Origin: Pogostemon cablin | Lineage: Eukaryota; Streptophyta; Magnoliopsida; Lamiales; Lamiaceae | NCBI GenBank assembly: GCA_023678885.1 | Contig: CM042993.1 | Coordinates: 1,386,501 to 1,450,500, forward strand | DNA: 64,000 nucleotides | Direction: 5' to 3' | Shown here: piece after piece, positions 1 to 12,550 of the stretch | Layout: each line of letters begins with the position of its first letter | Numbering within the stretch: position 1 is the first letter of the stretch | The notes under the pieces: generated by a model | Database searches by the model: none | What the model was told of the DNA's origin: nothing | The model's input: the letters and a program-made list of their open reading frames with translations, nothing else | Program-made: the position numbers and the translations under genes

Positions 1-3000
1 TTCTGATAAAGACATTCCTCAGACTCAGCATAACATTTCTCCACCGCACAAATATTCACCCACCCGCAATTCTACCCCATCAAACAACACCTCTAACCCT
101 CCACTTCGCCTCCTTCTCACCGCCCCTCCCCCAAAAAATATCATCCACTCCTCCAGCTCAAATCTCTCATCATCTTTATCTCTACCCCCTGCCATTGCAA
201 CTCACCCCTCTTTGTCCCTTGAGAATAAAACCCATCTTCCTCCTAAAGAAGACATCCATCCCTCCCCTGTCATACTTTCTTCCTATCTTCCTGAAAACAT
301 TCCACACCAAAAACAAATTTCTATCCTCTACTTACTCAATAACACCTCTGAATCCACCTCTAAAATCACTCCATCATCTGCATACTCCACTCCATATATC
401 GACAACACAAAATATTCTTGTCAAGAAATGGACTTTGATAGCCCTTTTTTGTTTCTGTGCCTATCTTCCATGAACCCCTTATCAAAAAGGCTACCAAAAA
501 ATTCATTCGTACTTGTGATCGCCCCATTCCCCCCTCTGTTCCTACCCCTATGGATCTCTCAACTCCTAAACGCAAATTCTTAACTTTGACCTCCTGTGAT
601 GATGAAACTCCCCACCCTGAAAAACGAATCAAAACCTCAACACCCTCTGATATCTAAACTCCAGCGACGGAGACTGGTACAAACCAGTCCCGCCGAACCC
701 AATGAGTATCATTAGCTGAAACTATAGAGGGCTTGGGAACCCTGGTACAGTTCAAGAACTATGCAATTTTATCCGCATCAAGTCTCACCTCTTAGTTTTC
801 CTCTGTGAAACTAAGTGTGATTCTTCTCTTATTGATCGTATTAAGTCCAGACTGGGTGTTTTTGGCTTATCTGTCCCTGCTCGGGGACGTAGTGGTGGTT
901 TAGCATTACTTTGGAATAAAAGTATCAGTGTTTATTTGCGAACTTTCTCAAACAAATTCATTGATGCAGATGTCACCTTCTTTGACCAGCAAGTTAGAAT
1001 CACGGGTGTTTATGGTGAACCTGATGTCTCTATCAGAAGAGTTGCTTGGTCTCATTTCAGCTCCATTTTCTCATATCAGTCTTCACCATGGCTTTGTTTT
1101 GGGGATTTCAACGAAGTTATCTTCCAATCAGAATTCGAAGACAGTGGCCCACGCTCAAATTGGCAAATTCAATGCTTTTGGAACTTCTTGGAGGGTTGTG
1201 GCCTCTTTGATATGGGTTTTCATGGGAATATCTTCACTTGGAACTGTCTATCGGTTCACCCGTTTACACAGCGTGCCAGACTTGATCGCTTTACTTGCAA
1301 TCAGGCTTTCACTTCCATTTTCTCTTGGCATAATAACACCCATAATCCTACTTTCCACTCTGATCATGCTCTTCTACACTTTAATTTTGGAGTACATCCC
1401 CCAGTTTTTAACTCCAAGAACCGCTGCAAACCATTTCGTTTTGAAGCACTTTGGATTAAATCTCAAGAATGCGAGAATGTGATTAAAGATTGCCGGAGTA
1501 CTGGGTTTGACTCACTTCAATCTAAACTTAAAAATTGTAAGGTGGGTCTTTTGTCTTGGGGAGGCACCAACAACAAAACACTGTTGAAAAAATTAGTGAT
1601 CTGAAAAGAGAAATTGTTTTTTTAAGCAAGGGGCACATATCACCTTCTGTTAAGCAGAAGCTTAATGATCTCAAGGCCAGATTGCTCTTCTTACAAGAAC
1701 AAGAAGGAATTCTATGGAAACAAAGGGCTAAGCAACACTGGCACAGAGAAGGGGATCGCAATACTCGTTTCTTTCACTCTCATGCCAATGTTCGTCGAGA
1801 AATTAATCACATCTCAGCTTTGCATGACAGTAATGGGATTCTTCGGCATGAGAAATTAGAGATTCAGTCTATTATCCATGATTACTTCAATCAGCTTTTT
1901 ACCTCTACCTCTTGTAATTCTCTCAACCTTCATCAAGCTCTCAGTAGAATTCTGAGTAAAGTAGACGATAGCAGACGTGAACTCCTTGAACAGTCCTTTA
2001 CTGGTGATGAGGTTCAAAAAGCTCTTAAAGACATGCATTCTTTCAAATCTCCTGGGCCCGACGTATGAGTCCTATCTTCTTTTAAAAATTTTGGCATATC
2101 GTTGGTTTAGATGTTACTAATTCTGTCCTTGATTTTTTGAATCATCACTCTTTTCATGAAAGCATCAACCGCACTTTCATTGTTTTAATCCCTAAGATAA
2201 AATCTTCTAATTTGGTTAGGCAATTCTGTCATATTAGCTTATGCAATATTGTGTATAAATTGGCTTCCAAATGTGTTGCAAATAGAATAAAATCCTCCCT
2301 CCCTCAATTGATTTCTACTTCTCAATCTGCTTTTATACCTGGTCGATTGATTACTGATAATGTCTTAATTGCATATGAAGTTCACCACTTTATCAAGAAT
2401 TGCAGGTCTGGTAATCACCCACTAATGTCTATTAAGCTAGACATGAGCAAAGCTTTTGGTCGAATCGAATGGCCTTTTGTGATCCAAGTTCTTCGTGCTT
2501 TAAATTCCTTGATAACATCATTCGTATTGTAAGCAACTACATCAGTAGTGTCTCGTTCTCATATCTTCTGAATGGGAATAATTTTGGGAATCTTGTGCCT
2601 CAACGGGGCCTCCTTCAGTGTGATCCTTTGAGCCCATATCTTTTCATCATTTGCTATGAGGTCTTCTCTTGCATCCTGTAAGATCTACAGATTTGTGGAA
2701 AAATTCATGGCATTAAAATCTCTCGTCTTGCTCCTCGTATTTCTCATATTTTCTTTGCAGATGACACACTTATCTTTGGTGATGCTACTGTGGAGGAAGC
2801 TACATATCTCAAATAGGCTATTTGTCTTTTTGAAAAGGTGTCTGGCCAGTAGGTGAACTTCGACAAATCAAGTGTTGTCTTCAGTCCTAACACATCGCAA
2901 CATGGCATTGACTCTATTACCGGTGTTCTTGGCATAACCTCATCTGAATCCCATGGTAAATATCTGGGATTGCCTTTGGTAATTGGAATGAATAAAAGAG

Positions 3001-4836
3001 AAATCTTCTCTTCTATCAAAGATAGAATTTGGAAACGCGTTTCAGCATGGAACCAGAAACTTCTCTCTAAAGCTGGAAAGGAACTTTTGATCAAATCAGT
3101 ATTGCAAGCTATACCTTCATATTCTATGACATGTTTCAGACTTTCAGATACCCTCTTTGATGATATATCATCTATGATCTCTGGATTTTGGTGGGGGAAG
3201 AAAGACAACAAAAGGAAAATATCTTGGGTTGCTTGGAAAAGGTTGACTACTAGCAAATTTGTTGGTGGCTTGGGCTTTCGTGACATGAAGGCTTTCAATT
3301 TGGCTCTCCTAAGCAAGCAAGGCTGGAGGATCCTTACCCAACCTCAATCTTTGCTCTCACGCCTCTTAAAAGCTAAGTATTTTCCTTCTTGTTCTTTCTC
3401 TGAAGCATCACTTGGTAGCAATCCATCTTGGTCATGGCGCAATTTTCTTGAAGGAAGAAAGATCCTTCTTCTGGGATGTCGATGCCTCATTTTTTCTGGT
3501 ACCAACACAAGAATTCTGAAAGACCGTTGGCTGCCTCGTTCTTCTAACTTTTCTGTTCGCAGAGTTCACCTACCATGCACAGATACAACATCAGTTGATA
3601 CCCTTATAAATCATGACTCTCAATCATGGAAAACTGATCTTGTACGTCAGATGTTTGATCATGACGAGGCGGAGCTTATATTGTCTATCCCATTGAGCAA
3701 CTCTACATTACCTGACAAATGGATATGTCACTACTCTCATAACGGAAGATTCACGGTAAGATCTGCTTACCACAAGACAATTGATTGTGGCATTGCTGAT
3801 AGCAGTTCTCATCCTATAGAATCTTCAAGTTCGGGACATCATTCGGTTTGAAAACGATTATGGAATCTGAAAATTCCCCGTCGAATTGCCCATTTTCTTT
3901 GGCGCTGTTGTACGAACTCTTTACCTACCTCAGATAACTTACAAAGAAGAGGAATTCCAGTTGATGGACACTGCAAATTCTGCTCCTCAGTTGATAGTTC
4001 TACTGGCCACATATTTTTCTACTGTGCTTTTGCCATGCGTTTATGGGAATATTGTGGCCTTCTTAGTTTCATTTATTATTTTCAGCAGCATATACCTGAG
4101 ATTTGGTTCCATGAAATTATTCTCTCAAATGACTCTACAACTGTTGAACTCTTTGTTACTAGCAGCTATCATCTATGGCATGCTCGTAATAGACTCACAT
4201 TTGAGAATTTTTCTACGAACCCAAAGGATGTCTGTCATGCAGCCATTCGTCCTCTCTCGGACTTCAAATCTGCTAATGGATGGCCTGAAAGACACTCTCC
4301 AGATCTACATGCTCTCCACCTCCAACCACCAAAGAATACTTTGAGTATTTATTTCGATGGTGCAGTCTCTCGTGCTTCAAATTGTTCTAGTATTGGAGTC
4401 CTCATCCAAGACCCAAACAACTCCTTTGTCTTTGGCTTCAGTGAAAGATTTGATGGTATCGTAGACCCGGAAATTGCAGAATTTCTAGCTCTTCGTGAAG
4501 CCATCCTTAATGCTGTGTCCCGAAAGCTTTCGAGTTTTTCCATTATCGGAGATGCCCGCGATGTTATCCTATGTGCTCTTGGCAAATCAGAATGTTCATC
4601 AGCTGCGTATCCCATCTTCAGTGATATACAATCTATTGCTACTTCTTTGCATAACGTTTCCTTCTGTTGGGTTAATCGTGCTTTTAATGTAATTGTCCAC
4701 GAGCTCGCTTTTTAGGCAAAAAACAATATTGTTTCCGAGAGATCGTGGGTTTCACCTCCTGATTTTATCATGTCAGTCAGTGCTAGCTGTTTTTAGCAAT
4801 CTTAATACAATTCTTATTTTCTTGTAAAAAAAAATA
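1..4836 (+). mobile_element. Degenerate plant L1-type LINE (non-LTR retrotransposon), 5' end outside the window
   Basis: The parts occur in LINE order. There is an ORF1-like tail up to about 657. An endonuclease-like domain starts at 702, with the GDFNE motif near 1100. Reverse transcriptase runs about 2050-2850, with AFIPGRLITDN near 2330 and FADD near 2760. A zf-RVT-like stretch (KWICHYSHNGRF) lies near 3715, and an RNase H-like domain starts near 4345 (IYFDGAVSRAS). The element ends in a short A-run near 4826-4834. It is dead: the endonuclease start reads MSIIS-stop-NYRGLGNP, with TGA where this family has Trp, and the reading frame shifts several times between about 1480 and 4040. No LTRs are seen, as expected for a LINE. 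Family placement rests on motif order, not on a search. Confidence 0.92.
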
Positions 4837-5180
4837 CTAACGAAATTAATTCTGTAAAACTGAATATAACGTACCATCCAAATTAAATTCAATATGGCGC
4901 TGGATTTCCCGTTAATTTTGACGTTAGTTACATCTCTTTTTATTTATCCAATGACTTGCGATAGGGATGAAACATCAAAATGCACGAGAGATCCAAACTA
5001 CAGATCTGCTGTAATATGTAATGAATTGTGATTATGATTGGAAGAGAAGGAGGCCCAATAGACAGTATTATGGAGTAACAAATTGATTTATTCGGCCCAG
5101 TGCATCTAAGTACGAGTAATATTTTGAAGTATATATAAAGATTGAATAAATTCTTTTTGAAGCCCACATATAAATTTAGA
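4837..5180. other. AT-rich spacer after the LINE
   Basis: There is no convincing coding potential here. The short open frame on the minus strand at 4940-5167 has no recognisable domain and biased hydrophobic composition typical of AT-rich DNA. Confidence 0.5.
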
Positions 5181-5345
5181 GGGACTCAGGTGCACTTGTA
5201 CACCGGTGCACCCCAAATTGATAGGTTAAAATGGCAGTGGTGTATTTATTTTAAATTAATTATTTTATTATATTTAATGGTGGAGATTGATTTTATAAAC
5301 TAATCTAACGATTAAAATTGTCCAGATGCTTTCAAGTTGGACTCA
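5181..5345. repeat. Repeat family B, copy 1
   Basis: This stretch begins with a CAGGTGCACTTGTACACCGG-like block and ends TCCAGATGC. It matches 39396-39577 along its length: the shared landmarks, in order, are a GTGCACCGG start, ATAGGTTAAA, TAATTATTTTAT, GGAGATTGA, a TAATCTAA/CGAT core, and T-C-[CT]-AGATGC. It is non-coding, and no flanking duplication could be assigned. Confidence 0.6.
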
Positions 5346-5427
5346 TAAATTTAATTTTAATTATTCGTTTTAAAATTTGTCAAAGTTTTTTGGAAAGGAT
5401 AAAGATTGTTCAAAATGGTACAATGTA

Positions 5428-5650
5428 CTCCCTCCGTTCAATATCAATGTATCCATTTACTTTTTGTTCTTGGAGTATTGTTTTATGTGTAATAAGTAAT
5501 TGTATTAGTGGAGGGTGTGGTCCCATATTTTATTTGTATTAGTGGAGAATGTGAGTCTCATATATCTAAAAGCAGAGATGAAAGGTGAACAATCCAAAAT
5601 AGTAAAATGAATATTTTATTAAGAATGGATGTAGAGATATATATATTTTT
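5428..5650. mobile_element. Degenerate Stowaway-like MITE
   Basis: The left end reads TA then CTCCCTCCGTTCAATATCAA, the usual start of Stowaway-type miniature elements. The right end near 5620-5650 has only a weak inverted match (AATGGATGTAGAGATA). The end position is approximate. Confidence 0.4.
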
Positions 5651-5690
5651 TTTTTTTGTAGAGATATTTATCTAGGTTCATTTCTTTAAA

Positions 5691-5875
5691 GAGTGAGGCT
5701 CCTGTGCACCCGGGCGCACGGAGCACATTCCGTACGCCTTTACAATTTTCATGCCCCTTTACAATTTAAACTCCTAGCAATACATAGATTTAAATAGGAT
5801 TGGAGGGGAGAGTTGTGTTCACATGGGGACACGGAGCATCTTTCCGTGTCCCCGGGCGCACGGAGCTTTTGCCTT
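5691..5875. repeat. Repeat family A, copy 1
   Basis: A roughly 185-bp unit starts GAGTGAGGCTCCTGTGCACC and ends CGCACGGAGCTTTTGCC. Near its right end a hairpin pairs GGGGACACGGA with TCCGTGTCCCC. Related copies lie at 35981-36150 and 63635-63818, with a fragment at 40194-40256. It has no coding capacity and is markedly richer in G+C than its surroundings. Confidence 0.75.
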
Positions 5876-6006
5876 CTTTAAACTATTTTTCATTACCGGC
5901 AAATTGAATGGCTAAGATTCAGACCCGGAAGTCGTATATAAATGCGGGAAATTTCTAAGAGTCGTCATTTCTTCGCAACGCTGAATTTCGAAACATAGAG
6001 GGTTCA

Positions 6007-8080
6007 ATGGCGGGAAGCGATTTACAGAAGCATCTGCAAACCTTAATTCGTGATTTCAATTCCGAAAGATAGGAGGTAAAACCGATTAAACCTCGCATCA
6101 AAGAGACAACACTCGATATTGTAATTGTTAATTTCACCCAATAATTTTGGTGTTAAATATTTACAGAACGGAAGGCTCTCAATCCGACGAAACAATTGCT
6201 AGATCTAAAATTGGAGCTGAATGCAGGAAATGTGGAGCTGGAACAGGCAGAGCGTGAGAAAGAGACGCTAGAGCAAAAGTTTAAAGGCCTCCAAGTTGAA
6301 TTATCCAATAACGACGCTTCGATTCAAGCTCTACAGGTTTAATTTAATTAAAATTTCCCGATCTGGTTGGTAATGATTTATTTTTTTCTGGAAAATTTAT
6401 CATGTTTGAGTGTAAATGTGGCTACGTGTAACTGTTTTAGCTATTAAGTATATAGTAATAGTATTTCTTCTTGAATCGGATTGTTTGGGTATCGATGAGG
6501 ATTTCGCTGAACTCATCTCCGTGGATCGTGCCTTTTTGCTTAATTTTCTGAATTTTTTTTAGGCGAGGAATGCTCTCACTAAATCTGAGTTATTAATAGT
6601 TCGTTCTGATTTGGCGGCTCTCATGGAGGTATGACACTGTTCTACATATATGCCGCAGCAATACCAATTGTTTCATCTGCACCGCATATATTGACTTGAC
6701 ACATTTTGTTTCATGTGTTTATTAACATTGCTTTGGTGAAAATATGGTTCAATGATGAGAAGAGTGAAGCAAGATCCTTGCGGTAAACTCCTGATTCACT
6801 CATGCAACATCCTAATTTTTGCAGAAAATTATTTACTCTGTAGATTAATCTGTTTTATTTAATTACAAATGTATAAATTTCACTTGCCTCTGAACATATA
6901 TATTCTTAACTTGACAGGGACAGATATATTGAGAACTTGGTTAAGAGAACTGCAGATATAAGGTAAGCCTATTTTATAATGTTTACAAAAACCTGGAGTT
7001 CCTTGCGTCCATAAGATTTCCAAGTATTTACTACACTCATGTATTAGTTAATTTCTAATTTGAAACTGAGGATTGTTCATGTGAAGATTTATTATCTCAG
7101 AGGGTAATATTGTCTTATGATGCTTATAAACTAACATACTATTAAGAGATAAATTGATTACTTGATTTGTACATAATACTGGAATGAGGCAGAAAAACAG
7201 TCAGGAGCTTATACGTGATTGCTCCCTTGAAAACTGCTGAACAAACATTTGCTCACATTGACCTGGAGGAAGATCAATATGAAGCTAAACTAGAGATTCA
7301 TGATAAGGTGACTAGTAAACCATTCAGATTATCAGTTGTGATTATTGATTATAAATGAGGTATTTATAGAACATGCCCTCTTAAACATGTATGTGCCTGT
7401 AAGTACATTAACTGCTAAGTTTTTGTGAAATTAGCTGAACAAACTTCTGATGCTTTTGCAGATCCAAAAAGAACTTAGTAGTGTGGAAAGAGATATAGAG
7501 CAATTAGAGTCACGGATGAGAGGAAACATGGAGAGCATGGAACTCCAGGAGTTGAATAAATATCCTTGGATTTTGTAGGTTTTTGTCATCAACTTGATGC
7601 TGATACAAATGACATTAGTTATTGAGCTCCCACAAATTTTATTAGATATTGGAAATGGTCTCGAATGCTAGAATAGGAATTATTACAAGTTTGGAACCTT
7701 TCTCTTATTCAAAATCAAACTCACTCCAAATGGAAATCCTTGCAGATATAGCTGATAATACTCCCTGCCATTGGCCCGCGATATTTGGTTTATTATTTAA
7801 GTTGATAAAATAGATTCCTCATTCTTTCTCTACTTTTCAATGGGTATTTAATTAGGTCACATGAAGCTGTGAATCCAAGATAATAATGGTATAATTCACT
7901 CATCTCATGGATAATTTGACTATAAAGGTCCTCTGTTGAATAGTAGGGTGTTAAGTTTAAATATTTTTATCAATTTACCATATTTTTGCCTTAACTAGAA
8001 ACAAGCTGACTACAGAAATTGAAGCAATGCATGCAGCTTTGGGTGAATTGCTGCAGGTTTTTATGCCCTCGGTGTAATAA
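6007..8080 (+). pseudogene. Broken multi-exon coiled-coil protein gene
   Basis: A chain of short exon-like pieces in one orientation encodes heptad-rich helix. The pieces are: ATG at 6007 (MAGSDLQKHLQTLIRDFNSE); 6167-6336 (LDLKLELNAGNVELEQAERE and following); 6563-6629; near 6755-6780; 6918-6962 (RYIENLVKRTADIR); about 7195-7305 (TAEQTFAHIDLEEDQYEAKL); 7464-7575 (KELSSVERDIEQLESRMRG); and 8002-8075. Most have AG/GT borders. It looks inactive: the first exon meets TAG at 6070-6072 two codons before its GTAAAA donor, and the third exon reaches TGA unless one base is dropped near 6600. I do not recognise the family. A live gene with a different exon pattern is possible but less likely. Confidence 0.55.
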
Positions 8081-8724
8081 AGATATTTCAGAGGAACTCA
8101 GTAAGATTCTTCAGGCAAGTGATGGAACATTTTGTAACTAGTATGTACATTCAAACTTCTCATTTTTGTTTGATCCAGCTGTTCACATGCAAACCACATT
8201 CGTTTTGGTATAGCTATCTGAAATGATGAGTCACATATTGCACAGTTGAGACTTTAAAATTTCTTGAATGTATTTGCAATGATTGCTCTCTCAAATGATT
8301 TGATTGACGTGGACATGTAAAGCTCATCTGACCTCTCATAATTACTACTACTATGGTTCATTTGCTATAGATTTTGTGTTAAAAATCAGATTCATGCATG
8401 AATGTTTTGTTTTTCTATTCTCTAACCACATTTTCTGTTTGAGTTTTTCCTCGGGTGGTATGGATTTGGATATGTGAAGGATTTCAGTGTCAATACAGAA
8501 ACAGAGATAGAGAATAGACCGAATTTCATCTATGAGATAACCTAATCTGTATAATTGCTGATGAAGATCTACATATCCTTCACAATTAATGACAATAATG
8601 TGGGTGCGACCGCTGCATCTTCGGTTCCGTTTACCTGTTTCAATAAGTAAAATAATTAGGCATTGATCTCCTGATCTTGGATTATAGTTCATTCTAGCAT
8701 ATTCTTCATCTTAAAGAAATACTC

Positions 8725-10481
8725 TTATGTTTCACTTGGGAGACTCACATTTGGGCTGGGAGTTTTTGAGTAGAAAGTAGTTGGGACTGTGGGAGACCTT
8801 GTGTTCACAGCAATTAGAGTAGAGAAAACGGCTGATACTGGCCGGTGATCGGAAAACTTGCTTTCACTACGGAAATAAGAAAGTTGCCTCACTCCTTTAC
8901 CATACCACAGAATCCTGTCACACCTGCAATTTTGAACCATATATACCACCTTATAATAATAGCATAGGTAGATATTCTTCAATGCACTGAACACATTGTA
9001 CAATGGCTCTGGTGATTAAACTTGACATAATTTTGAAATTTAGATGTTGTAAACTATGGGCATCATTTGCAAGATTAACATGATAGGAGTTTACCATGCT
9101 GGGGTTCTTTGTTTTTCTCCTGCTCTACTTGGAATTCCACCAGAGTACCTATTACAGTTGTATGTTGAGTACTTGTAAGTTGGTGCAAACTCTATGTTTC
9201 CTTCTTTCCAACCCTGGAATACCCCACCATGTTCTAATTCCCTTCGCAACTGATCAAACATCTGCAATGCTCTCCAATCCTGTTCTTTTATTAGCTGCCT
9301 TGCTAAGTTGTCTTCTAGGTATAGTCTGTAGTTGAGATCTCCGAACCAGAATATCCGACTGTTCTACAAAATAACACCTCAGATTAGTTTGCTATTGATG
9401 CATCTGTTGAAAGAAAAACTGAAAATATCTAAATTTTCTTTAAGGCCAACTTACTCATGTCCTAGGATAGTTAGAGGACAATGCTTGTCCTCGTCCTCAG
9501 GGAGCCGAGGGAAAGTTGTTCTTCTGAAAATCTCCGAAACTTGATGATTCCTTCTTCCCTCGTCGCCTTTTTTCTCACCGGAGGCTAAATGTGCAGCTAC
9601 GAAGCAAAAACTTGTTCCCCCGATAGACATGCTCACAGAAACTGATCCTTTATTTCCCAAATATCCCATTATACCACAAGCCACTGAACAAACTTTAACA
9701 CCTGATACGTTGTACTTGTTGAGCAATTCCCTTCTCATCCACACACTAATAAAGACACCAACCATCTTCTTGCTGGCCATTAATTTGTACCTACTGAATT
9801 GTTTCTGGTGCTCAAACCGAACTCTATGCTTGTCATTTGAAGGACTTTTGATTTCGGGGCTGTCGTTGCCAGGCTGTCGATCTGCGACGTGAGTTCCATC
9901 ATAATGATAGTTCTCATTAGTCATAGGATGTACCACAGGTGTTAACCATGGATATCCATATTTATCATTTAGTGTTCTCCCTATTAGTAGGTTCCAGTTT
10001 GTTGCTTCTGTTGGATCCTCTGCTCCAATTACAGTTGTTGCCTTTAATGGCACAATTTCTTGGAATCTGCAGAATCCAAACTTCTTTACACACACAGAGA
10101 GGGTATGGAAACCATATATTTATATACATGGATAAAATTAGAAAATGAACTTATAAATCATACCCAAGAACATATACATCAGCTGGATCATCTCTGAGAT
10201 TCAGCCATTCATCTAAATCTACAGCTAAACTCCCTACAGGAGACCTTCCCGCCACGTTCCAAGTACCCACAAATATTCTGATAAAAAAAAAAAAAACAGG
10301 ATAAAACCTCCCATCCTTAGTACACAAAATAAAAACCAACCACATGATCTTGTTTTTGTTCCAGTGTTAGAAAAACTAACCTCAGTTGAGTATTGAGACT
10401 GCATGGATCCATCTCCAGTGACCTAGACAATACATCATCTGCGGAATCATCATCCTCACCACCATCTGTATAATCAGCCAT
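8725..10481 (-). CDS. Type I inositol-polyphosphate 5-phosphatase
   Basis: This gene removes the 5-phosphate from inositol polyphosphates such as Ins(1,4,5)P3 and ends their signalling. Five exons on the minus strand: 10381-10481, 10164-10277, 9455-10066, 9095-9358 and 8725-8923. Joined length is 1290 nt (429 aa) with all phases compatible. Family signatures appear in order: FVGTWNVAGRSP near the N-terminus, FQEIVPL, CGIMGYLGNKGSVSVS, FVAAHLASGEKKGD, GHDRIFWFGDLNYRLYLEDN (across the exon 3/4 junction), FAPTYKY, RTPAWCDRILWYGKG and SDHRPVSA. The last three carry catalytic and substrate-binding residues. The acidic start MADYTDGGEDDD may not be the true N-terminus, because a basic open segment lies upstream near 10560-10655. 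The exact paralogue is not assigned. Confidence 0.9.
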
Positions 10482-10700
10482 TCTTATTTTCAGGAATTAA
10501 ACCAGAGAGTAAATGTGATCATCAATTATATATAGTACTACTATGCCTGAGATTTCAGAGAGTCTGCAAGGATGGGCTTCCTTTTGCTTCCTCAATAACC
10601 AGCGATGAAACTTCTTCCCTCTGCGCTTTCTTTCCATGAAGGCAAGAAAGAACAGCTGTCCATGCCCTATCTACAAAGCAATAAAGTGAGATTCATTACA
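10482..10700 (-). other. Possible upstream exon or 5' UTR of the 5-phosphatase gene
   Basis: After a TTTGTAG acceptor-like site near 10673, the minus strand has an open segment starting MERKRRGKKFHRWLLRKQKE and running toward 10555. Type I 5-phosphatases often have a short basic, Trp-containing first exon, so this may be one. I could not find a GT donor that joins it in frame to the next exon, so it may instead be 5' UTR with small upstream ORFs. Confidence 0.3.
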
Positions 10701-12229
10701 GGAAGCCGTATAGTTTCCGGCCGGTTTTTGATATGTCTGAAATTAGCTGTGCGTGATTGGATGTTGTATTGACCGTCTGCACATATATGTTTCCGAAGAG
10801 ACAAATGGAAGAAGCCTCACATACAACTTGTGGTTGAAGCGGTATTCACTAAGTGAGAGAGAGAGGAGGGGGGTGGATGGTGGGGGGGTGGTTATGAAGA
10901 AGGTCAAAGTGCCATACATTTGATGAAATTTAGGTGGAGTCTAGAGCCAAAATTAGGACCTCACAAGGTTCCATCATAGCTTGATTATTGGAGGTGCTTA
11001 TCACGTACTTCTCGTGTCATGTTTCCTTTGAGGAAGATACTATGGATGTGTCTAGATTTAAGGCTTTTGCATGCTCAATTATGTATTCATCATTTAATTT
11101 CATTACTCCAGTTTTATTATTATTGTTATTGTTATTTTTTTTTTTTTTTTTGGTCACATAATAAGGATATATATGGAGATAATATTGGATTGGGCATGGG
11201 TGGTTATGGTTTTAAACCCTTGATACATGTTCATAAAAGAAATTTATTTATTTATTTATTTTAAAGCTGTTACAATGTTATTATTTGAATATATGTATGC
11301 ATATTTTTAAATATATAAAATTCCAAACATATTGCGATTAAAGCTACACGTGTCAATAAATGATTCTGTTTGGGTAGGGACAATATGGCAAAACAGACCC
11401 TTTTGTGATTGACAGAGGTTGTTTTGTAGGTATAGTTCGATTCTTGTAATCTTAATTTTCTATGAAAATATTTTCTCTTTTTTTAAGAGGGCGACTTTTC
11501 TTTTCTAATTATATCTCAATATTTGGTGAAGATTTCTATGTCCAATTTAATATTTTTCCTAAATATACTTTATTGTGTTTGCTTATGTATCGCATAATTC
11601 TCTCATTTAATTGAAGATTATGCGCATCTTTTGATAGAATAATTTTGAAATCATTTTAAATTTAGTGAATTTCTTTGATTTCGGAAGAAAGATATTTCAA
11701 ATTCTTACACTGAATTGATATTCAACGTTAACATCATGTTTTAAATTCATCATTTTATTTTATTTTATTTTATTTTTAAAAAATACCAATCAAACGTTTT
11801 TATTTATGTCTTGTTCCTTTTATTTTGTTAGTCTAACCACCACTTTGGTTAGAAATTAATGAAATTGGTTGGTTTTAAGAACATAAACCCAAAGGAATCT
11901 GCCAAATGACTACCTGATTTGGTGGTTGGACTATTTGCTTAGCTTTCAGTTGACTTAGTTTAATGATTTAGGTTGGTGTTAAATACGTGTTCGAAATTAT
12001 TAATGGAAGAGTAGTATTATTAAAATAATTTATTGTCCATTCATCAATTCCATTATTTGAAGTTATTGCTTTTGTACACACGTCTTGATGAGATTGCTCT
12101 TCTGACTAGCCAAGTGGAGGCGTGGTAGCATCTACTCGTCTATCAGCCTTCTACCCATCTCTCTCAATTACTCTATTATTTTATACTTAATTAATGCTAA
12201 ATTATTATTTTGTTTTCTTCGCAGGGACT

Positions 12230-12550
12230 TGTGTAGAATCGTTTTACATAATCGCTTGGGTGAGATGAATAAGAAATAATAATTGTTATAGTGAAAAAGT
12301 GATAATCAATTGATAAAAAAGTAAGACTTGTAAAGGATCATTTCACATAATTGTTTAAGTGAGATGAATAAAAAATGATAATTATTATAATGAAAAGTGA
12401 TAATTAATTGATAAAAAGTGATATCGTTGATGTGAAGTATTATTTTATAAATATAAAATTTTTTTTTAAAAAAAAATTATAACATCTCAAATAAAAATAA
12501 CTAATTATAAAAGTATAAAATGGTCTCACGAGATAGTTTCACACACGTTT
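12230..12550. repeat. Diverged repeat with internal tandem duplication and GTCTCAC end
   Basis: Two adjacent units of about 100 bp share GGGTGAGATGAATAA-like and GTGATAAT(T/C)AATTGATAAAA segments. The block ends GGTCTCACGAGATAGTTTCA near 12520-12545. Similar GTGATAAT units with GTCTCAC/GTGAGAC ends recur at about 25980-26200, 26540-26730 and 62760-63025. Confidence 0.45.

Noticed and set aside
195..657. Several overlapping Pro/Ser-rich frames in the first 660 bp
   Set aside because: They fall in the ORF1-like end of the decayed LINE and overlap each other in several frames; none is a separate gene.
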